From: Triops longicaudatus
Lineage: Eukaryota > Arthropoda > Branchiopoda > Notostraca > Triopsidae
NCBI GenBank assembly: GCA_022885665.1
Contig: JAGQDJ010000053.1
Location: 248,001-312,000 of the forward strand
Direction of reading: 5' to 3'
DNA: 64,000 bases
Shown here: positions 1-11,461 of the stretch, one piece after another
Numbering within the stretch: position 1 is the first letter of the stretch
Layout: every line of letters begins with the position of its first letter
Made by a program: the position numbers and the translations under genes
Notes under the pieces: model-generated
The model's input: the letters and a program-made list of their open reading frames with translations, nothing else
What the model was told of the DNA's origin: nothing
Databases searched by the model: none

Positions 1-3000
1 AATTCTCGAATTGGCACGAAGGATGATATACAGCTTTTTCTTTATAGGCATTTGATGGAGCAAGCAGATATTGACCGTTAGTAAGCTATTTGCTTTAGAT
101 GTCAATGTCATCACGCCACAACTGACTGGGTAAAGTTCAGATTTGAGATAGATACAAAGGACGTCAATTTACGTGCAAGACTGTTCGATGATATTTCAAA
201 ATACCATTCAGAGCTGCAAAACAAAGACGGTTGTCTAATTCAGTTAGTTCAAAAGGCCTTTGTGATTGTATGGCGCATTTTACTCTTTTTAATAAAGCCA
301 TAAGCCTAGCGGTGACGATATAGGTCTACGTTACTTCGGCCCAAAATAATTTTTCGAAGATGGTGTCCGACGCTCGGTAATTTGGTAGCTTCCATCCATT
401 AAAGCAGTTGCATCCGTGTTATATTTTACGGTAGACGGAACCCTCATACATATTGAGTTTGTGCGGGAAAAGTAATGAAGGCCGATAATCTGGGGACGAT
501 GGAATACTGCAATTTAAGTTTTCTTTGGAATACAATACTGCAAATTTGGGGAAGACTGCAACACATAGTATAAGAAAATTATGTTTCGAGACAGGATTTT
601 CGGAAAGCTAAAGAATATATGTTGAAAGCCACGCACAAAAAATCCTAAACGAAATATTTAAGTTTGAACATGCCTTCTGTAAGATTATTTTTTCGGTTTG
701 TTTATCAGTATCCACTTTCCAGTCGGACTCATTGGTACCGGCTAACGTTTTGGGTCGACCAGCTCAGTGCCATTCAAGCCGAGCTGAGGTGCCGTCAGGG
801 TACAGGAGTTGAAGCTTTGTATGCAAATTAGTTGCAGATAATGCCTATCCGCGCGGGCTCCAAGTATCATTTGGCGAAGCTATTCGTCTAATACATAAAA
901 CAGCGGAGGTCACGTTAAAAAGTTCGTGATGGACTTGTTTCTTCAAGTATTCATACTCGGGCGTGTTCTACTCAGCTTTTCAGCGCATCCGAAAACTCTT
1001 GGCTTCTTTGATATCCCAAAAGGGACTAGTGTTGCCTAGTTAACGAAGATTACCTTGGGTTCCCATGGGGCCAGCTCCTTTAATTCTACTTCCAAGTGTT
1101 ACCCCAGCCACTTGACGTCTGTTGTTAGGGAACGCTCGAAACTAAGGCCAAGTTTTTGCAGATAGACCTGGACTTCGACGCTTTTCCATGCATCCTCAAT
1201 GAGGTTCCGGACACCAAGAAAACAGCTTTCGCAATTCTGCGCTTCACGCCAACGCTTGCCTAACAAAGCTCTAACTGATTTTCTCCCCAATTTGCAGTCC
1301 GACAACATCCAACCCACAGCGCTTCTTTACTATGCTACATGGAGATAAATTCTTCTACAAGCTAGATAAACAATGAATATTAGCTTCCCCGTCATGACTT
1401 GCGGCGGGAATGCGGAATGACGTGGACCTCATCCAGCTTACCCTGCAATTTGTCCCCTAGTCTTCAAAATGATTACGAGCAGAAGCAACAATTCATTTCC
1501 GTTCCATTTTCTAGTCACGCGTCAAGAACAAAAATTTTCGTGGCCGTTCAAAGCATAATGAAAGCCATCAATTTGAAGAAACATGATTAACCGTCCTTTG
1601 TGTCATAGTCATTCAAAGAGACGCTCCTTCAATTCAGCATTTTGCCCCAATTTGCTCCCGAACTCGACAATACAAATCGAAGTCCAAGGATAGCTGCAGC
1701 ACATGAAATGGCCAACCCTTTTAGCACCACACGTATTTGCTTGTACCGTTTGCTTTTTTGTCGATCTTCCATCCTACTCCTTATGTGAGAACTAATTTTT
1801 GCAATTATACAAGTTTTAGTGTTTAGCTATAAAGAAGCACAGTCATGTGAAGTAATTTCGGGGACGAGGAAACCTCAGTGGAATAATTAACGTTCGAAGA
1901 CTGATTAATCCCAGCTGTAATGATCTATCCAATCAGGAGTGACGTGTTCTTTTACTTATGGTAAGGGTCACACAAGATCGTTCGAAGCTTCCGTACTTTA
2001 GGACAGGTTGTATTCATTCTTAAGTGCAACAAATCTTGTCTTAGAGGATGAATAAAAGTTCCGTGGCTTCTTCATCCCTAAATGTATGAACACGACCGTG
2101 CCACGTCACACTTAGCACTAACTTAATTCATAAACGTCTTAAATTATGCTCTAAAGGCGTCCGTAGGCAAGACAAATCTTAAAAGGCAAGGGACACCAAA
2201 AAACAACTTCGATGTATAAGAAAGAGCAAAATGTAGCAAAATCCAGTATTTTTTTATCGTAGACAAAAGACTAACGAAGATATGCAAGAAATAAGAAGTC
2301 TAACATTCAAATAGGATATTTTCGCCATTGCCCCAGCGAGGCCACGTGCAGCTCTGGAGTAATGGGCGTTTATATTGGTTTATATTAGTTCAGCTATACC
2401 ACGGGATGTCTTAACATCACATTCTTCACCCCTATTACGTCACATTCTCGCGGCGGGAAAATTCTCAAGGAAATAATTCCGAAACGGCTTTTTTTTTTTA
2501 AAAAAAAAAATCCTATTCTTACAATAACGTGTACAACAAGAAACCATCAAAAATCTCTATATGTGTTTTTGGTGTCCATTGCTCTTCAAAATGTTCAAGA
2601 GCAAAGAGTACGGTGCATTCTGGCGGAATTACTTCGCAGAAAGAAAGACTAACTTCATAGCTACGGGGATAGATTGGCCCACCATGACGGTCAGTGCGGA
2701 CTGCATTTCAATTACGGCACATCCGACTACACTGTTATGATCCTTATTCAACGATCACACAAAGGCTGCAATTAAATTGTAAGTTTATTCAAATGTGTCT
2801 TCATGATTTGATGGCCTTTGACATAGAATGTACAACCTAATATAGTATAAGGGACTTGTGAGGCTTACAAAAGTTGTCCACAAATCAATTAACACTACTA
2901 GGCTAAATTATATTAATGAAAGGATTCATAAGGTAAGACATTCACATCACACGGGATTTTTATTTTACCAACTATAAGGACACAAAACGCCTTAGCGGTT

Positions 3001-4655
3001 GCATATGTAAAAAAAAAAAAGGAGGGATGGTTTTGCCGCATTCTCGCATGTTCCAGTTTTTGATAGGAAGCAAAAGTAACCCATGACAATTCTCATTATT
3101 CTAACGTGAAAAAGTTCATACATCTAACTACGATTCTAATTTATTAATCAATCTAAAACTCAGTTTTTTAATATATTATCATTTTATCATATAAAATATT
3201 TTTTCACATTTTCTGAAAACACGAGTATTTCTTTTACACCACTGGGGCTCAGCACAGGTACAGTAGGGTATGCAGTGGGTTCGTTGAAATACCGAGTAAA
3301 TATTCTTTGAGTCAAAGTTGGCGTTTCGTTTACTTCTAACATTTAAGCCAAGTCGTATATCTTCTTAATCTTCCAACGACCGCGCAAGTTACTGGCAGCG
3401 AAATTGCTCATCGCACTAAAGGAACGGTACCTAACTATGATGTATACTTTTGGTATTTGTGTGTTCTCAGCGAAACATATAGCTGTTAGCGAAGTTGCGG
3501 TTCCCTAAGCTATTTAGCTCAGTGCAGTAAAGGTAATATAGCTTTCGTACTCGGGTTACCTAGAATCCATAATAGAGGCAAATAACCATTAATATCCATA
3601 TTAACTCTGCTCAGAGCTAAGTGTGTCGGGTCTCCTTACGAGTTAACTGATCCTCTTTTCGCCCAGTGGCCTAAATTTGCAGTCTACAACAGCGGTCCGT
3701 GGCTCAAAGTTGTAACAGACTTTACTAAAAGAAACCCACGATTCTTTCCTAAAAATATGTTATTTAAGAGCCAAAATCACTTTTGAGCCACAAGGTTTTG
3801 AGCCACACATCCAGATCTGTGCATGCAATAGGCAAAAATGTCCCGGTGAATCAAGTCGCCTTTCACTTAAAGTTCGAACGATTGGTCGTGAATAAACGAT
3901 CTAACTGCAAAGATACGTAATTGGTGTCACTTGTGTACAAGATCAGCTAACAGGCATGTAAAAAGTTAAATTTGTGAGACATGTCGCAACTACCATAAAT
4001 AAGTTAGCTCGGGTCAGCCAGTACTGCAGTTCCAAGTTGGACAGTATTAGTTTCTTAGGCTTGGAGGTGGGAGGCGTTGTTTTCGGCTTGGTTTGGAAAA
4101 GGCTATTTGATTAACTTGCTTTTTCTTTCTGTGGGTCAGTTGTGTCCCACGGGAGCCAGTCAAAGAGATAGCTCACATACATCAAGTGCCAGAGGAGACC
4201 AGGCGGGCGTGGCATATCAATCTAAGGAAACCATCGAATTCTAGCCCGGCTGCCCAGCGAGCTAATACGCACGAAAGGAATGAGGATTAAAAAGGCAGTG
4301 TGAGGCGAACCCTAATTTGTACTCATTGCATTATTAATTCAATAAGCAAGGTTTTCTCTGTCCACGTGTACGGATGATTAGTGCTTCTAGCACCCAAAAG
4401 GAAGTGTATAGAAGAAAGCCCCCAACAGAAGCCAAGTTGACGACTTTGAATTGCGTAATTGACCCAGTTTCTATGCGACTGAAAGGTAATCGGCCCATTC
4501 AACGTTGCGTGAACATAAAAGACCAACTATTAACGGGACGTGGTAGGTATTAGCTAATGCATGACCACGAACACTGCAACGACTTTCATGACGCTAAACT
4601 TGACTTACGCATCAACGAACGAATGCAAAGCTACGGTGCTCTTTATCTACCTGAC
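1..4655. other. Intergenic DNA, no recognised gene
   Basis: I see no supportable gene here. Reading frames are short and do not resemble a known family. A minus-strand frame at 1099-1317 (72 codons) continues towards lower coordinates through scattered stops and could be part of an eroded mobile element, but I cannot name it. Position 2489-2510 is a perfect T11A11 block. Position 2441-2462 holds a TTACGTCA-type site close to GCGGGAAA, which resembles CRE and E2F sites, but no gene nearby supports a promoter call. Confidence 0.5.
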
Positions 4656-4660
4656 GACCC

Positions 4661-4978
4661 TGTTAGAATTTGTTTATATTCATATTTTGCGCACCGCAAA
4701 CCTTGACCTTGGGACGAAGACCAACTTTTCTTTGTCATTATGTTTTTTAGTCGGTAGCCAAGGTCAGGGTTGGTACCTGTGCTTTCCTCTTTCCTCGCTC
4801 TATTGCCTTTCAGTTCTCTTGCAGTCAAGATCTGTCTTGTGAACTGTGAATTTACAACCATCATTCTCTACCAACTTAACTCGAAATTCCTTATTTCTCA
4901 CATTGCAAATACACTAATTGGTAGTGAATTTGGTTTCCCATTCCCTTCTCTCAAAATTTCAATTCCAAAACTCCAACA
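4661..4978 (+). repeat. 5' LTR of the BEL/Pao element
   Basis: This 318-bp repeat begins TGTTAGAATT and ends CCAACA. It aligns over its whole length with the 3' copy at 9755-10038. The longest conserved blocks are AAGGTCAGGGTTGGTACCTG and TTGGTAGTGAATTTGGTTTC. The left flank GACCC is repeated after the 3' LTR. Both copies lie in the same orientation. The length difference (318 versus 284) comes from small indels, especially in the middle third. Confidence 0.93.
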
Positions 4979-5502
4979 ATTTGTCCTCTAAGCCGGATTT
5001 TCCCTTGAATCTTTGTCTTCCACGTGGTTCCTTGGCGGTGTCACGGGCATCCTACGCCGTGTACCCCATATCCCTGAACTCTCTCATCCAAATTTATTGG
5101 CCTTTTTTTGTATTTCGTAACCAGAGTTTTTAGGAATGTTTCCTTAATTATCCAGTCTTTTCTCGGTTTATCCTATTGAATATTCCCTATAAACGACTAC
5201 CCTCTCTACTCCCTTACCTTTGAAATTCTTCCCCGAGACTTCCGTGAAACCTTTGAGCGAATTGCTCCCGATTCTTTCGAAATTCCCCGGATTTCCTATT
5301 GCCACTTTCCGCGAGGAAGCTAGCTACACAATTCCCTGCCAGTCGAGGATTGTCCCCGGAAACACTCCTGAACGTCATTCTCCCCCGTGAACGACTCTCT
5401 CCCCAATTTTCCCCATTTGGCAACAGTTTCTCCCAATGCTCCCCAGTTGGCAATCGCTTCGCCCGAATTCTCCCCAGTCCATGCCAGTTTCCTTGGTCCA
5501 TC

Positions 5503-5733
5503 ATGGCTTCATCTCCAGCAGATGAGTCCCCCTTTCGTAACCAGGCTGTACGAAGAGACAGTCTGGGGACCCAGATGCTCAATACCTTTCAGAAGATTCA
5601 ACATTCTGTCAACGAGTGCGATATATCACATCTCGAAATCTTTCTCCCCTTTCTGTGTGAAACTTATCCTAATTATGAAGAAACACATAACGACTACATA
5701 TCTAAGGCAGGTAACAGCTTGCCTCTACCATAA
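5503..5733 (+). pseudogene. Gag-like N-terminal remnant of the BEL/Pao element
   Basis: An ATG at 5503 opens a 76-codon frame about 525 bp inside the 5' LTR, where Gag would start. Its content (charged, with a W-less region containing FLCETYPNYEETHNDYIS) fits the helical N-terminal part of BEL/Pao Gag in a general way. I place it mainly by position. Readable sequence continues in another frame to about 5870, followed directly by the C-terminal part of reverse transcriptase. The rest of Gag, the zinc knuckle and the protease are therefore deleted. Confidence 0.55.
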
Positions 5734-5882
5734 CTTCAAGCCAACATGACACACATTTTGAACAGTCTCGAGACCTACTTTTGCGCTAAAATAAAACAAG
5801 CCGAAAGAGTGATAGCCAAGGCTCATCCGAAGTTCACGAAAATAACCGTAATGCGCTCCACGTTCTCTAGACTACTTATCTA

Positions 5883-6365
5883 GATAATCCAGCTTATGAT
5901 CTGATCTATCGATGGCGTCGCCCACCTTTCGACCTGACTTGTAGCCCGGCCTTATTTGCCATCACACTTCACGAACACTTCCATTGATTAGATCCTTCTC
6001 ACCCTCGCAACGTCGCACTACTCAAGGCCAATACCTACGTCGTCGACATTTTCGTTGGCGGAGCCACCATCGAAGAAGCCCTTGAGTCAGCAGTTGAAGC
6101 GAAACAAATCTGCAGCGAAGCCGGAATGAACCTGCTTAAATTCATAACGGCTAATTGTCAGTTACAGAACCTTTTAGCGGAAACTCTAGATGAATCTTCC
6201 GTCCAGCTTGCCCAAAGGGATTCCTCGTCAGACGCACCTAGTAAGGTATTGGGTTCTCGCTGGAAGTTGACTGGAGATATATTTTACCTTGATGAGTCGT
6301 CTCTTATAGAGTTCTGTGGAAAGGTTCCCTTTACCTTCACGAAACGTGTCGTACTAAAAGTTAAT
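5883..6365 (+). pseudogene. Reverse transcriptase C-terminal fragment, BEL/Pao type
   Basis: The frame contains PPFDLTCSPALFAITLHEHF, then the catalytic-loop region, then a conserved block around EAGMNLLKF. These occur in this order in the palm and following region of BEL/Pao reverse transcriptases. Breaks: the upstream fingers and palm are absent, and a TGA stop lies at 5985-5987. The catalytic box at about 6036, normally YVDD in this superfamily, reads YVVD, so one of the two metal-binding aspartates is lost. A further stop lies near 6364, where the reading shifts frame into the downstream block. Confidence 0.85.
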
Positions 6366-6366
6366 T

Positions 6367-7071
6367 ATGAGATTACTTAACCCGCTTAAGTTCCTTAGTC
6401 CTGTCACCCTCTCCGACAATGTTTTCATGCAGACCCTTTGGCTCCTCGGTATGTTTTGGGAAGAACCTCTACCTCTTACCAAGGAAATTAAGACCTGGGT
6501 TCGATATCACTCGTCACTAAGACCCTTTCTCATTCCTCGTTCCGTTGGGATCGTCATTGCTGAATCACAAATTCATATTTCTTGCGACGCCTCTAAAAAG
6601 GGATACGCAACGGTTGTGTATCTCCGAACGATGGATGGATTCACGGTACGTGTGTACCTTCTTGCTTCCAAGACCCGTGTCTCTCTTCTGAAGCGAATCT
6701 TCATACCCCGTCTGTAACTACTCGGGGCCTTGCTCTCCAATCAATTTAGTCTATATCTCAAACGATCGTTTGCTCCCCAGCTTGGGCGATGCCTACAGCT
6801 CGTATTCTGGACAGATTCCCAAGCAGTACTTGAATGGATTAGGAGTCCACCTCACAATTGGAAGACTTTCATCGCGAATAGATTTCAAGAAATCCAAATC
6901 TGCAGCCCATCTTCAAGCTGGCGGTACTGTCCGAAATCTGATAATCCCGCGAACTTTGATTCACGGTGTAGCGTGCTCACTACTTACTTTCCCACGAAAT
7001 TTGATGGCAAGGACCACTTTTCTCCACAAATCCGAAGATGGCCGGCCGACAGCTCCGCTCAACCAATCTGA
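6367..7071 (+). pseudogene. RT-connection and RNase H remnant, BEL/Pao type
   Basis: Several frames have to be read in turn. 6367-6717 contains NPLKFLSPVT, LWLLGMFW and ISCDASKKGYATVVYL, then LLASKTRVSLLKR. These are the conserved peptides between reverse transcriptase and RNase H of BEL/Pao Pol (CDAS is the RNase H start). 6730-7071 continues with FWTDSQAVLEWI, WKTFIANRFQEIQ and SDNPANFDSR, matching the second half of that domain. A stop at about 6715 and a frame change separate the two blocks. The product cannot be made as one chain. Confidence 0.88.
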
Positions 7072-7299
7072 CCTCCCATTTCTCTTTAAGTCCGAAGCAA
7101 AGAGCAGTTCAATGGCTTTGCCTATCATTCTAGTCCCAAAATCTCAACCTATTCCATTTGAAAGTTCCGTAGCTACACTCGACTTGTCCAAGTCATCGCT
7201 TGGTCTCTTTGCTTTCTTCATAACTCTAACTACCTTGACAAGCGACGAACCGGGCCCTTGACGGCCAAGCAGCTGCGTAAGGCGTCTTCAGTAAGGCGT

Positions 7300-8004
7300 C
7301 TTTGCCGTAGAGTTTGAAGATGTGTAGAGAAATTTCCCGATTCATCCCCTTCGAAACACTTGAACCCGGCTGTCGACTCGGATACTGGCTCTTGATCGTA
7401 GCCGGTGGCCCCCGGTTTTTCGACATTCCGGATTTTAACAGCCGTCCAATTCTTCCGATACAACACCCATTCACCACCCTGCCGGTGAGGTACTCCTACG
7501 TTCTCTATTCTCATGGCGGAATTCGAGACACTCTTATTTTGTTAGTTCCATCCTTCTGGATTCCCCGTGGGAAACAGCTAGTCAAATCCATTCTCTGCCA
7601 CTGCTGTATCTGCTATCGTCTTGAGTATCGCCGGTATTCCTAACCGATCGCTCCTCTCCCGTTAGGCCGCATTACTCCTAGCGTACACTCAACACTTAAG
7701 GAGTTACTTGAGGCCCTCTGCTGGTTGATTCGGGAGCAGGGTCTACGAAAAGCTACATCTGCCTTTTCTCGTGCGCCACAACTCGGACGCTCCATCTCGA
7801 ATTACTTCCCGGCTTAAGCATTCTAGCTTTTCTTTTTGCCTTCTGAAGGTTTATCTCGCGCAAAGGAGTACCGTCTACTATGTATTCGGATAATGCGCTT
7901 ACTTTCAAAAGAGCTCAGCGTGATCTACAACAGCTTTATCGAAGTCTAAGGACCACGGAAGCCTTTGATTTCTTACCAGGTTTGCGCATCACTTGGAACT
8001 TTAT
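7300..8004 (+). pseudogene. Integrase N-terminal and core remnant, BEL/Pao type
   Basis: The end of the 7314-7643 frame reads LVKSILCHCCICYRLEYR. This matches the C-x2-C half of the integrase HHCC zinc-binding domain. After a stop near 7640, poorly conserved sequence leads to MYSDNALTFKRAQRDLQQL at 7880, which is the catalytic-core segment with the second acidic residue (SDN). The frame then reaches RITWNFIVE and is cut by the inserted hAT element at 8013. The matching continuation is found after 9169. Confidence 0.85.
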
Positions 8005-8012
8005 AGTCGAAC

Positions 8013-9161
8013 TAAGGCTTGCAATCGGTTCAACAATGACCGACTTGGACTTGACTTGGTTTGAGAACAACCGACTTAAACTCAGTTCGACTAGTCGATG
8101 CTTGCATACAATTAAGAACAAGATATCCAAACCTTACGAAAAAATGCGTGGAGAAGTCTTAGGTTTATTAGCGAGTGTTGGTTCTGAAATTTCACTTACA
8201 TAAGACTGTTGGACCTTATGGCAAATGTGCCCTTTATTGCAGTTACCTTTATTTAAATTAGATTGGCCCAACCTGGGAACTTCGTTCCATAGTTATGGAC
8301 ATCTTTCATATCCCACATCCCCATACCGATAAGGAAATCTGTAACGTACTAAGGGACATACTGGCTTCATTGAAACTTATAGAAAAGGTCTTAGGCATTA
8401 CTAGCGACAATGTGAGCAACATGATATACGCTCTTTCTAGTTTACAGTCCGACTTAATTAACGATTATAGCGCGTGCATTCACACGAGAAGGTGTGCTGC
8501 CCATGTATTAAACCTTATAGCTAAGGGAGGTCTCAATTCAGTTAACCAAGTTATTGGTAAAACCCGCGAATTTGTTGCCGCTTCTCACCGACCGTTGTCA
8601 ATAAAGCAAACTACGGAAGAATGTGCCAGACAGATGAGTTTGTAGAACGTCCCATTGCGAATCCCGAAAGATGTGTCCACTATTTGGAACAGCACGCATG
8701 AAAAGCTTCTAAGGTACAAAAATTTGATATAAATCATAGATCCACCCATTAACCGCTAACGTCAACAAGGGGACAAAATAAGCAGTCTTACATTATCTCC
8801 CAACGAGTGGGTCAATCTCCCGAAGCAATTCGGTTTCTCAAGCCTTTTTTTGAAACAACCAAGACACTATCAGGAAGCAGCTATCCAACACTAGATTTTG
8901 TTTCCTTTTTCCGATGGTCTTATGGCCACGATTTTTGGTAAGCTTCGTAACACAAACTGTCTTGGCTTTCCGAAGCTGGCCATAAAATGTTTCAGAAACC
9001 GGAAAATTATTTATGCCTTATTCACAATATTGCAACGTACACTTCAGTATTTATTGACACCTGTATTAAATTAGTTCGAGCCGACTTCGATTCGTTTGCG
9101 AAAAGTTGACTCGACTCGGTTTGGAAGGTTGTCTAATCGAGCAGACCCGTTTCCAGTACTA
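8013..9161 (+). mobile_element. Nested, internally deleted hAT transposon
   Basis: The element sits inside the BEL/Pao integrase frame. Flanking 8-mers AGTCGAAC (8005-8012) and AGTGGAAC (9162-9169) match at 7 of 8 bases, as expected for a hAT target duplication. The integrase reading frame stops at the left copy and picks up again at the right copy. The left end TAAGGCTTGCAATCGGTT and the reverse complement of the right end TAGTACTGGAAACGGGTC match at 11 of 18 bases. They resemble the TAGGG...GGGTC ends common in RICESLEEPER-like hAT elements. Sub-terminal stretches are rich in CGACTTG/CGACTCG-type repeats. At 1.15 kb it is far shorter than an autonomous hAT (about 3 kb) and contains only part of a transposase. 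Confidence 0.85.
8260..8960 (+). pseudogene. hAT transposase remnant (RICESLEEPER/ZBED-like)
   Basis: From about 8260 the translation shows TWELRSIVMDIFHIPHPHT, then VLGITSDNVSNM (a catalytic Asp segment), then RRCAAHVLNLIAKGGL (the C/H-x2-H region) and SSHRP-like residues. All are signature peptides of the hAT RNase H-like core. A stop at 8643-8645 ends this frame, but WNSTHEKLL follows at about 8683. FLKPFFETTKTLSGSSYPTL (in another frame near 8840) is the familiar hAT block after the insertion domain. The BED zinc finger, the C-terminal catalytic Glu region and the dimerisation domain are missing. The product is non-functional. Confidence 0.85.
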
Positions 9162-9169
9162 AGTGGAAC

Positions 9170-9725
9170 GTGCCCCTTAGTCGGGGGTATGAGCGGTTGG
9201 TTAGATCTAGCAAGCTTTCATTGAAGAAGTTCCAAGTTCCAGTCTTTCTTCCGACGAACTGCAAACCGTCCTTGTCGAGACTGAAGCTTGTATTAACTCG
9301 CGTCCTCTGACTCCCCTGTATGACGAGCCCTGGTGGCGCGAAGGCACTAACACTGAGCCATTTTCTCATTGAAAAGCGCTTCAACCTCTTCCATTCTTAA
9401 TGCCGACCTCCGAGCCTACTTCCATTAAGGCTGCTGTCCTAAGGAGCCGTTTAAATTACCGCGAACATCGTTTAGATCAATTTTGGAAGAGATAGGTTAA
9501 GGAATATCCCTCGGAGCTATGGAACACCCCTAGAAGCAGTCATCAGATTCGAATCGCAAGCGTTGGCGAGGTCGTTGTCGTTCACGACGACGCCCTCAAA
9601 TGTCACCAGCAGAAGTTAGGTCGAATTACAGAATTGTTCCCCAGTGCAGCGTCCCTACGAACGAAGGATGGAGCTGTTCGTCACCCTTTGAATTTCCTGC
9701 ACCTCTTAGAAATCTCTATTTAAAA
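9170..9725 (+). pseudogene. Integrase C-terminal remnant, BEL/Pao type
   Basis: The right side of the hAT insertion resumes the BEL/Pao integrase with YERLVRSSKLSLKK, then LQTVLVETEACINSRPLTP (containing the third catalytic acidic residue), a REGTNTEPFSH block and RLNYREHRLDQFWKR. After one stop come VGEVVVVHDDALK and KLGRITELFPS, typical of the C-terminal domain of BEL/Pao Pol. At least two frameshifts and one internal stop are visible. The 3' LTR polypurine tract follows. Confidence 0.88.
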
Positions 9726-9741
9726 TTATGACCATAGTTTT

Positions 9742-9754
9742 AAAAGGGGGAGGA
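9742..9754 (+). other. Polypurine tract of the BEL/Pao element
   Basis: AAAAGGGGGAGGA is an unbroken purine run ending immediately before the TGTTAG start of the 3' LTR. That is the position of the plus-strand DNA primer in LTR retrotransposons. It independently fixes the left edge of the 3' LTR. Confidence 0.88.
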
Positions 9755-10038
9755 TGTTAGAATTGTTTATGATTGTGTTTTGCGATTCGCGAACCTTGCC
9801 TTCGAGCGAAGACCAACCTGTCTTTGCCATTTATGTTTTTTGGTTGGTAGCCCAAGGTCAGGGTTGGTACCTGTGTTTTCCCCTTCCTTCGCTCTAATGC
9901 CTTTCAGCTCTCGTAGTCGAGACGTCCCTTGTGAACTTGACTCAAAATTCCTTCTTCCCACATTTGCAAATACGCGAATTGGTAGTGAATTTGGTTTCCC
10001 ATTCCTTTTCCTCAAAATTTCAATACCAAACTCCCACA
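9755..10038 (+). repeat. 3' LTR of the BEL/Pao element
   Basis: This 284-bp copy matches the 5' LTR from TGTTAGAATT to CTCCCACA. GACCC follows at 10039-10043, matching 4656-4660. Beyond this point no similarity to the region after the 5' LTR remains, which confirms the boundary. Confidence 0.93.
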
Positions 10039-10043
10039 GACCC

Positions 10044-11453
10044 ATCACATTCACGCGGTGAATTTGCATGCCCAATTGCTACATTAGGAGTTTGCAACGA
10101 AGTTAAAGCTTCATTTTAGTCAAGATGAATTGCGAATTCTTACTAGCTCACTAACTGACATGTTACAGTGCTAGCACTCGAATGCAAGGCGTCTTTCCGG
10201 CCCTCACTACGCATTTGCATATCATAACAAAGGGGAATCAACTTTGACAGCCGTAAGTCACGCCAACATCTGAACGCAAGGAAGTCGTTTTTCTCTCCTG
10301 TTACATTCTTTTACATTGATCTCGACTCACCGATGTAAATGAGATATGTGGCTGCAAGTCACGGGCGTCCCGCAGCTCTTGACGTCAGTTGTTTGAATTT
10401 CGATAAATGAATTTCTGGTATGTCAGAAAAGACTTGGTGGTTTTGTTGTGTGTGGAGGAATAAGTTGGTTGGCTTGGGTTTTGATGCAAGAAATTTCTAA
10501 CAATGTCGTCAACGGCTGTCAGAGGAGGAGGAGGAAGGCAGAAACTGCGTATAAGCCTAGCAGTTTTATTGTCACGTTCTACCTAGCTTCAGATTGTCAC
10601 TGTGTTCAAGATACATGTAAACTTTCAAGCATGTAAACTTTGGTACATTTTCCCCATTTTGTTTCTACAAGATACAGCATCGCGCGGAGTCAACAGGAAC
10701 ACACAGATAGAAGCACGTCCTTGCTGCATCCAGTCGATCGAGGGGTGAGGGGGTGCTAAGGATGAACGTGACCTGCATAAGGGAAAGGTCAGCAAAGCAA
10801 AATGTTCAAGATAAAACTTCCGCTATCTTTTATCGAGGGGTTTAAGTGCTTTGTCTAATGGCATCAGGACCCGATCGCTGCGGCTCTAAAGTCCGCTGGA
10901 ATCTTCTGAAAATTCATGCTTAGCAATAATCCTACCAAGCCTGAAAACACACTTCTGGAACGGCTTTTGAGAGGCTGGACAAGAAATTAGTTCAAGTGCC
11001 GTTATTTGAAAAAAAAAAGATTAACGTAACGCTCGGTTCAGATTTGCTGACTTCAGAGTGTCCCAGAGTCTAAAGAAACTCAATGAACATTTAAAAAAGG
11101 CGTTCAGTGAGGTCTGTAAGCCTTTTTCAGTAACCTGATGGTTTGAAGGCTTTTGAATTCGTTAGGTAACTCACTGTAAAAAGAGATCACAATCAATGCA
11201 AAATCGGTGCAAAGAAATCAACGTAGAATTAACATAATCTTTTACAGGTGCGAGCCTTTAAAAGTGAATTGCGCCATGACACAATAGCAATCGTGTCATT
11301 TGAATAAATTTTTGGACTGGCATTACCTCCGAAGCTTGTAGTGGACATTGTCACTAGACGAGACTTGTTAACTAACAAACTCCTAGCAAGTTCAGTGGAA
11401 CGTTCCGCATCGAGTAATAGGGAATATGCTAAATTTGGGTTCATTAGTTGTGC
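10044..11453. other. Intergenic DNA, no recognised gene
   Basis: Between the retroelement and the MITE I see only short, unconvincing reading frames, an A-run at 11008-11018 and no repeated structure. Confidence 0.5.
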
Positions 11454-11461
11454 CCCTAGAG

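Larger units (their letters stand above)
4661..10038 (+). mobile_element. Degenerate BEL/Pao LTR retrotransposon carrying a nested hAT element
   Basis: Seen: two related terminal repeats (4661-4978 and 9755-10038), both starting TGTTAG and ending CA. They are flanked by an identical 5-bp duplication, GACCC, at 4656-4660 and 10039-10043. A pure purine tract (9742-9754) stops exactly where the 3' LTR begins. The interior translates on the plus strand to Gag-like, reverse transcriptase, RNase H and integrase remnants in the standard Gag-Pol order. These carry the BEL/Pao hallmarks CDAS, TDSQ and SDN. The coding region has many stops and frameshifts. Protease and most of the reverse transcriptase are missing, and a hAT transposon interrupts the integrase at 8013-9161. 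BEL/Pao elements copy through RNA and insert with 4-6 bp duplications, which fits. The LTRs differ at roughly one site in five by eye and by several indels, so the insertion is old and cannot be active. I saw no clear tRNA primer-binding site after 4978. Confidence 0.93.

Noticed and set aside
1..24. Resemblance of the first bases to a cDNA cloning adaptor (AATTCGGCACGAG)
   Set aside because: The match is imperfect and short. No vector sequence follows, so it is probably coincidence.
5214..5749. Two overlapping 120-codon frames near 5.2-5.7 kb as separate genes
   Set aside because: They lie in the 5' internal region of the BEL/Pao element. Only the in-frame ATG at 5503 makes sense as a Gag start.
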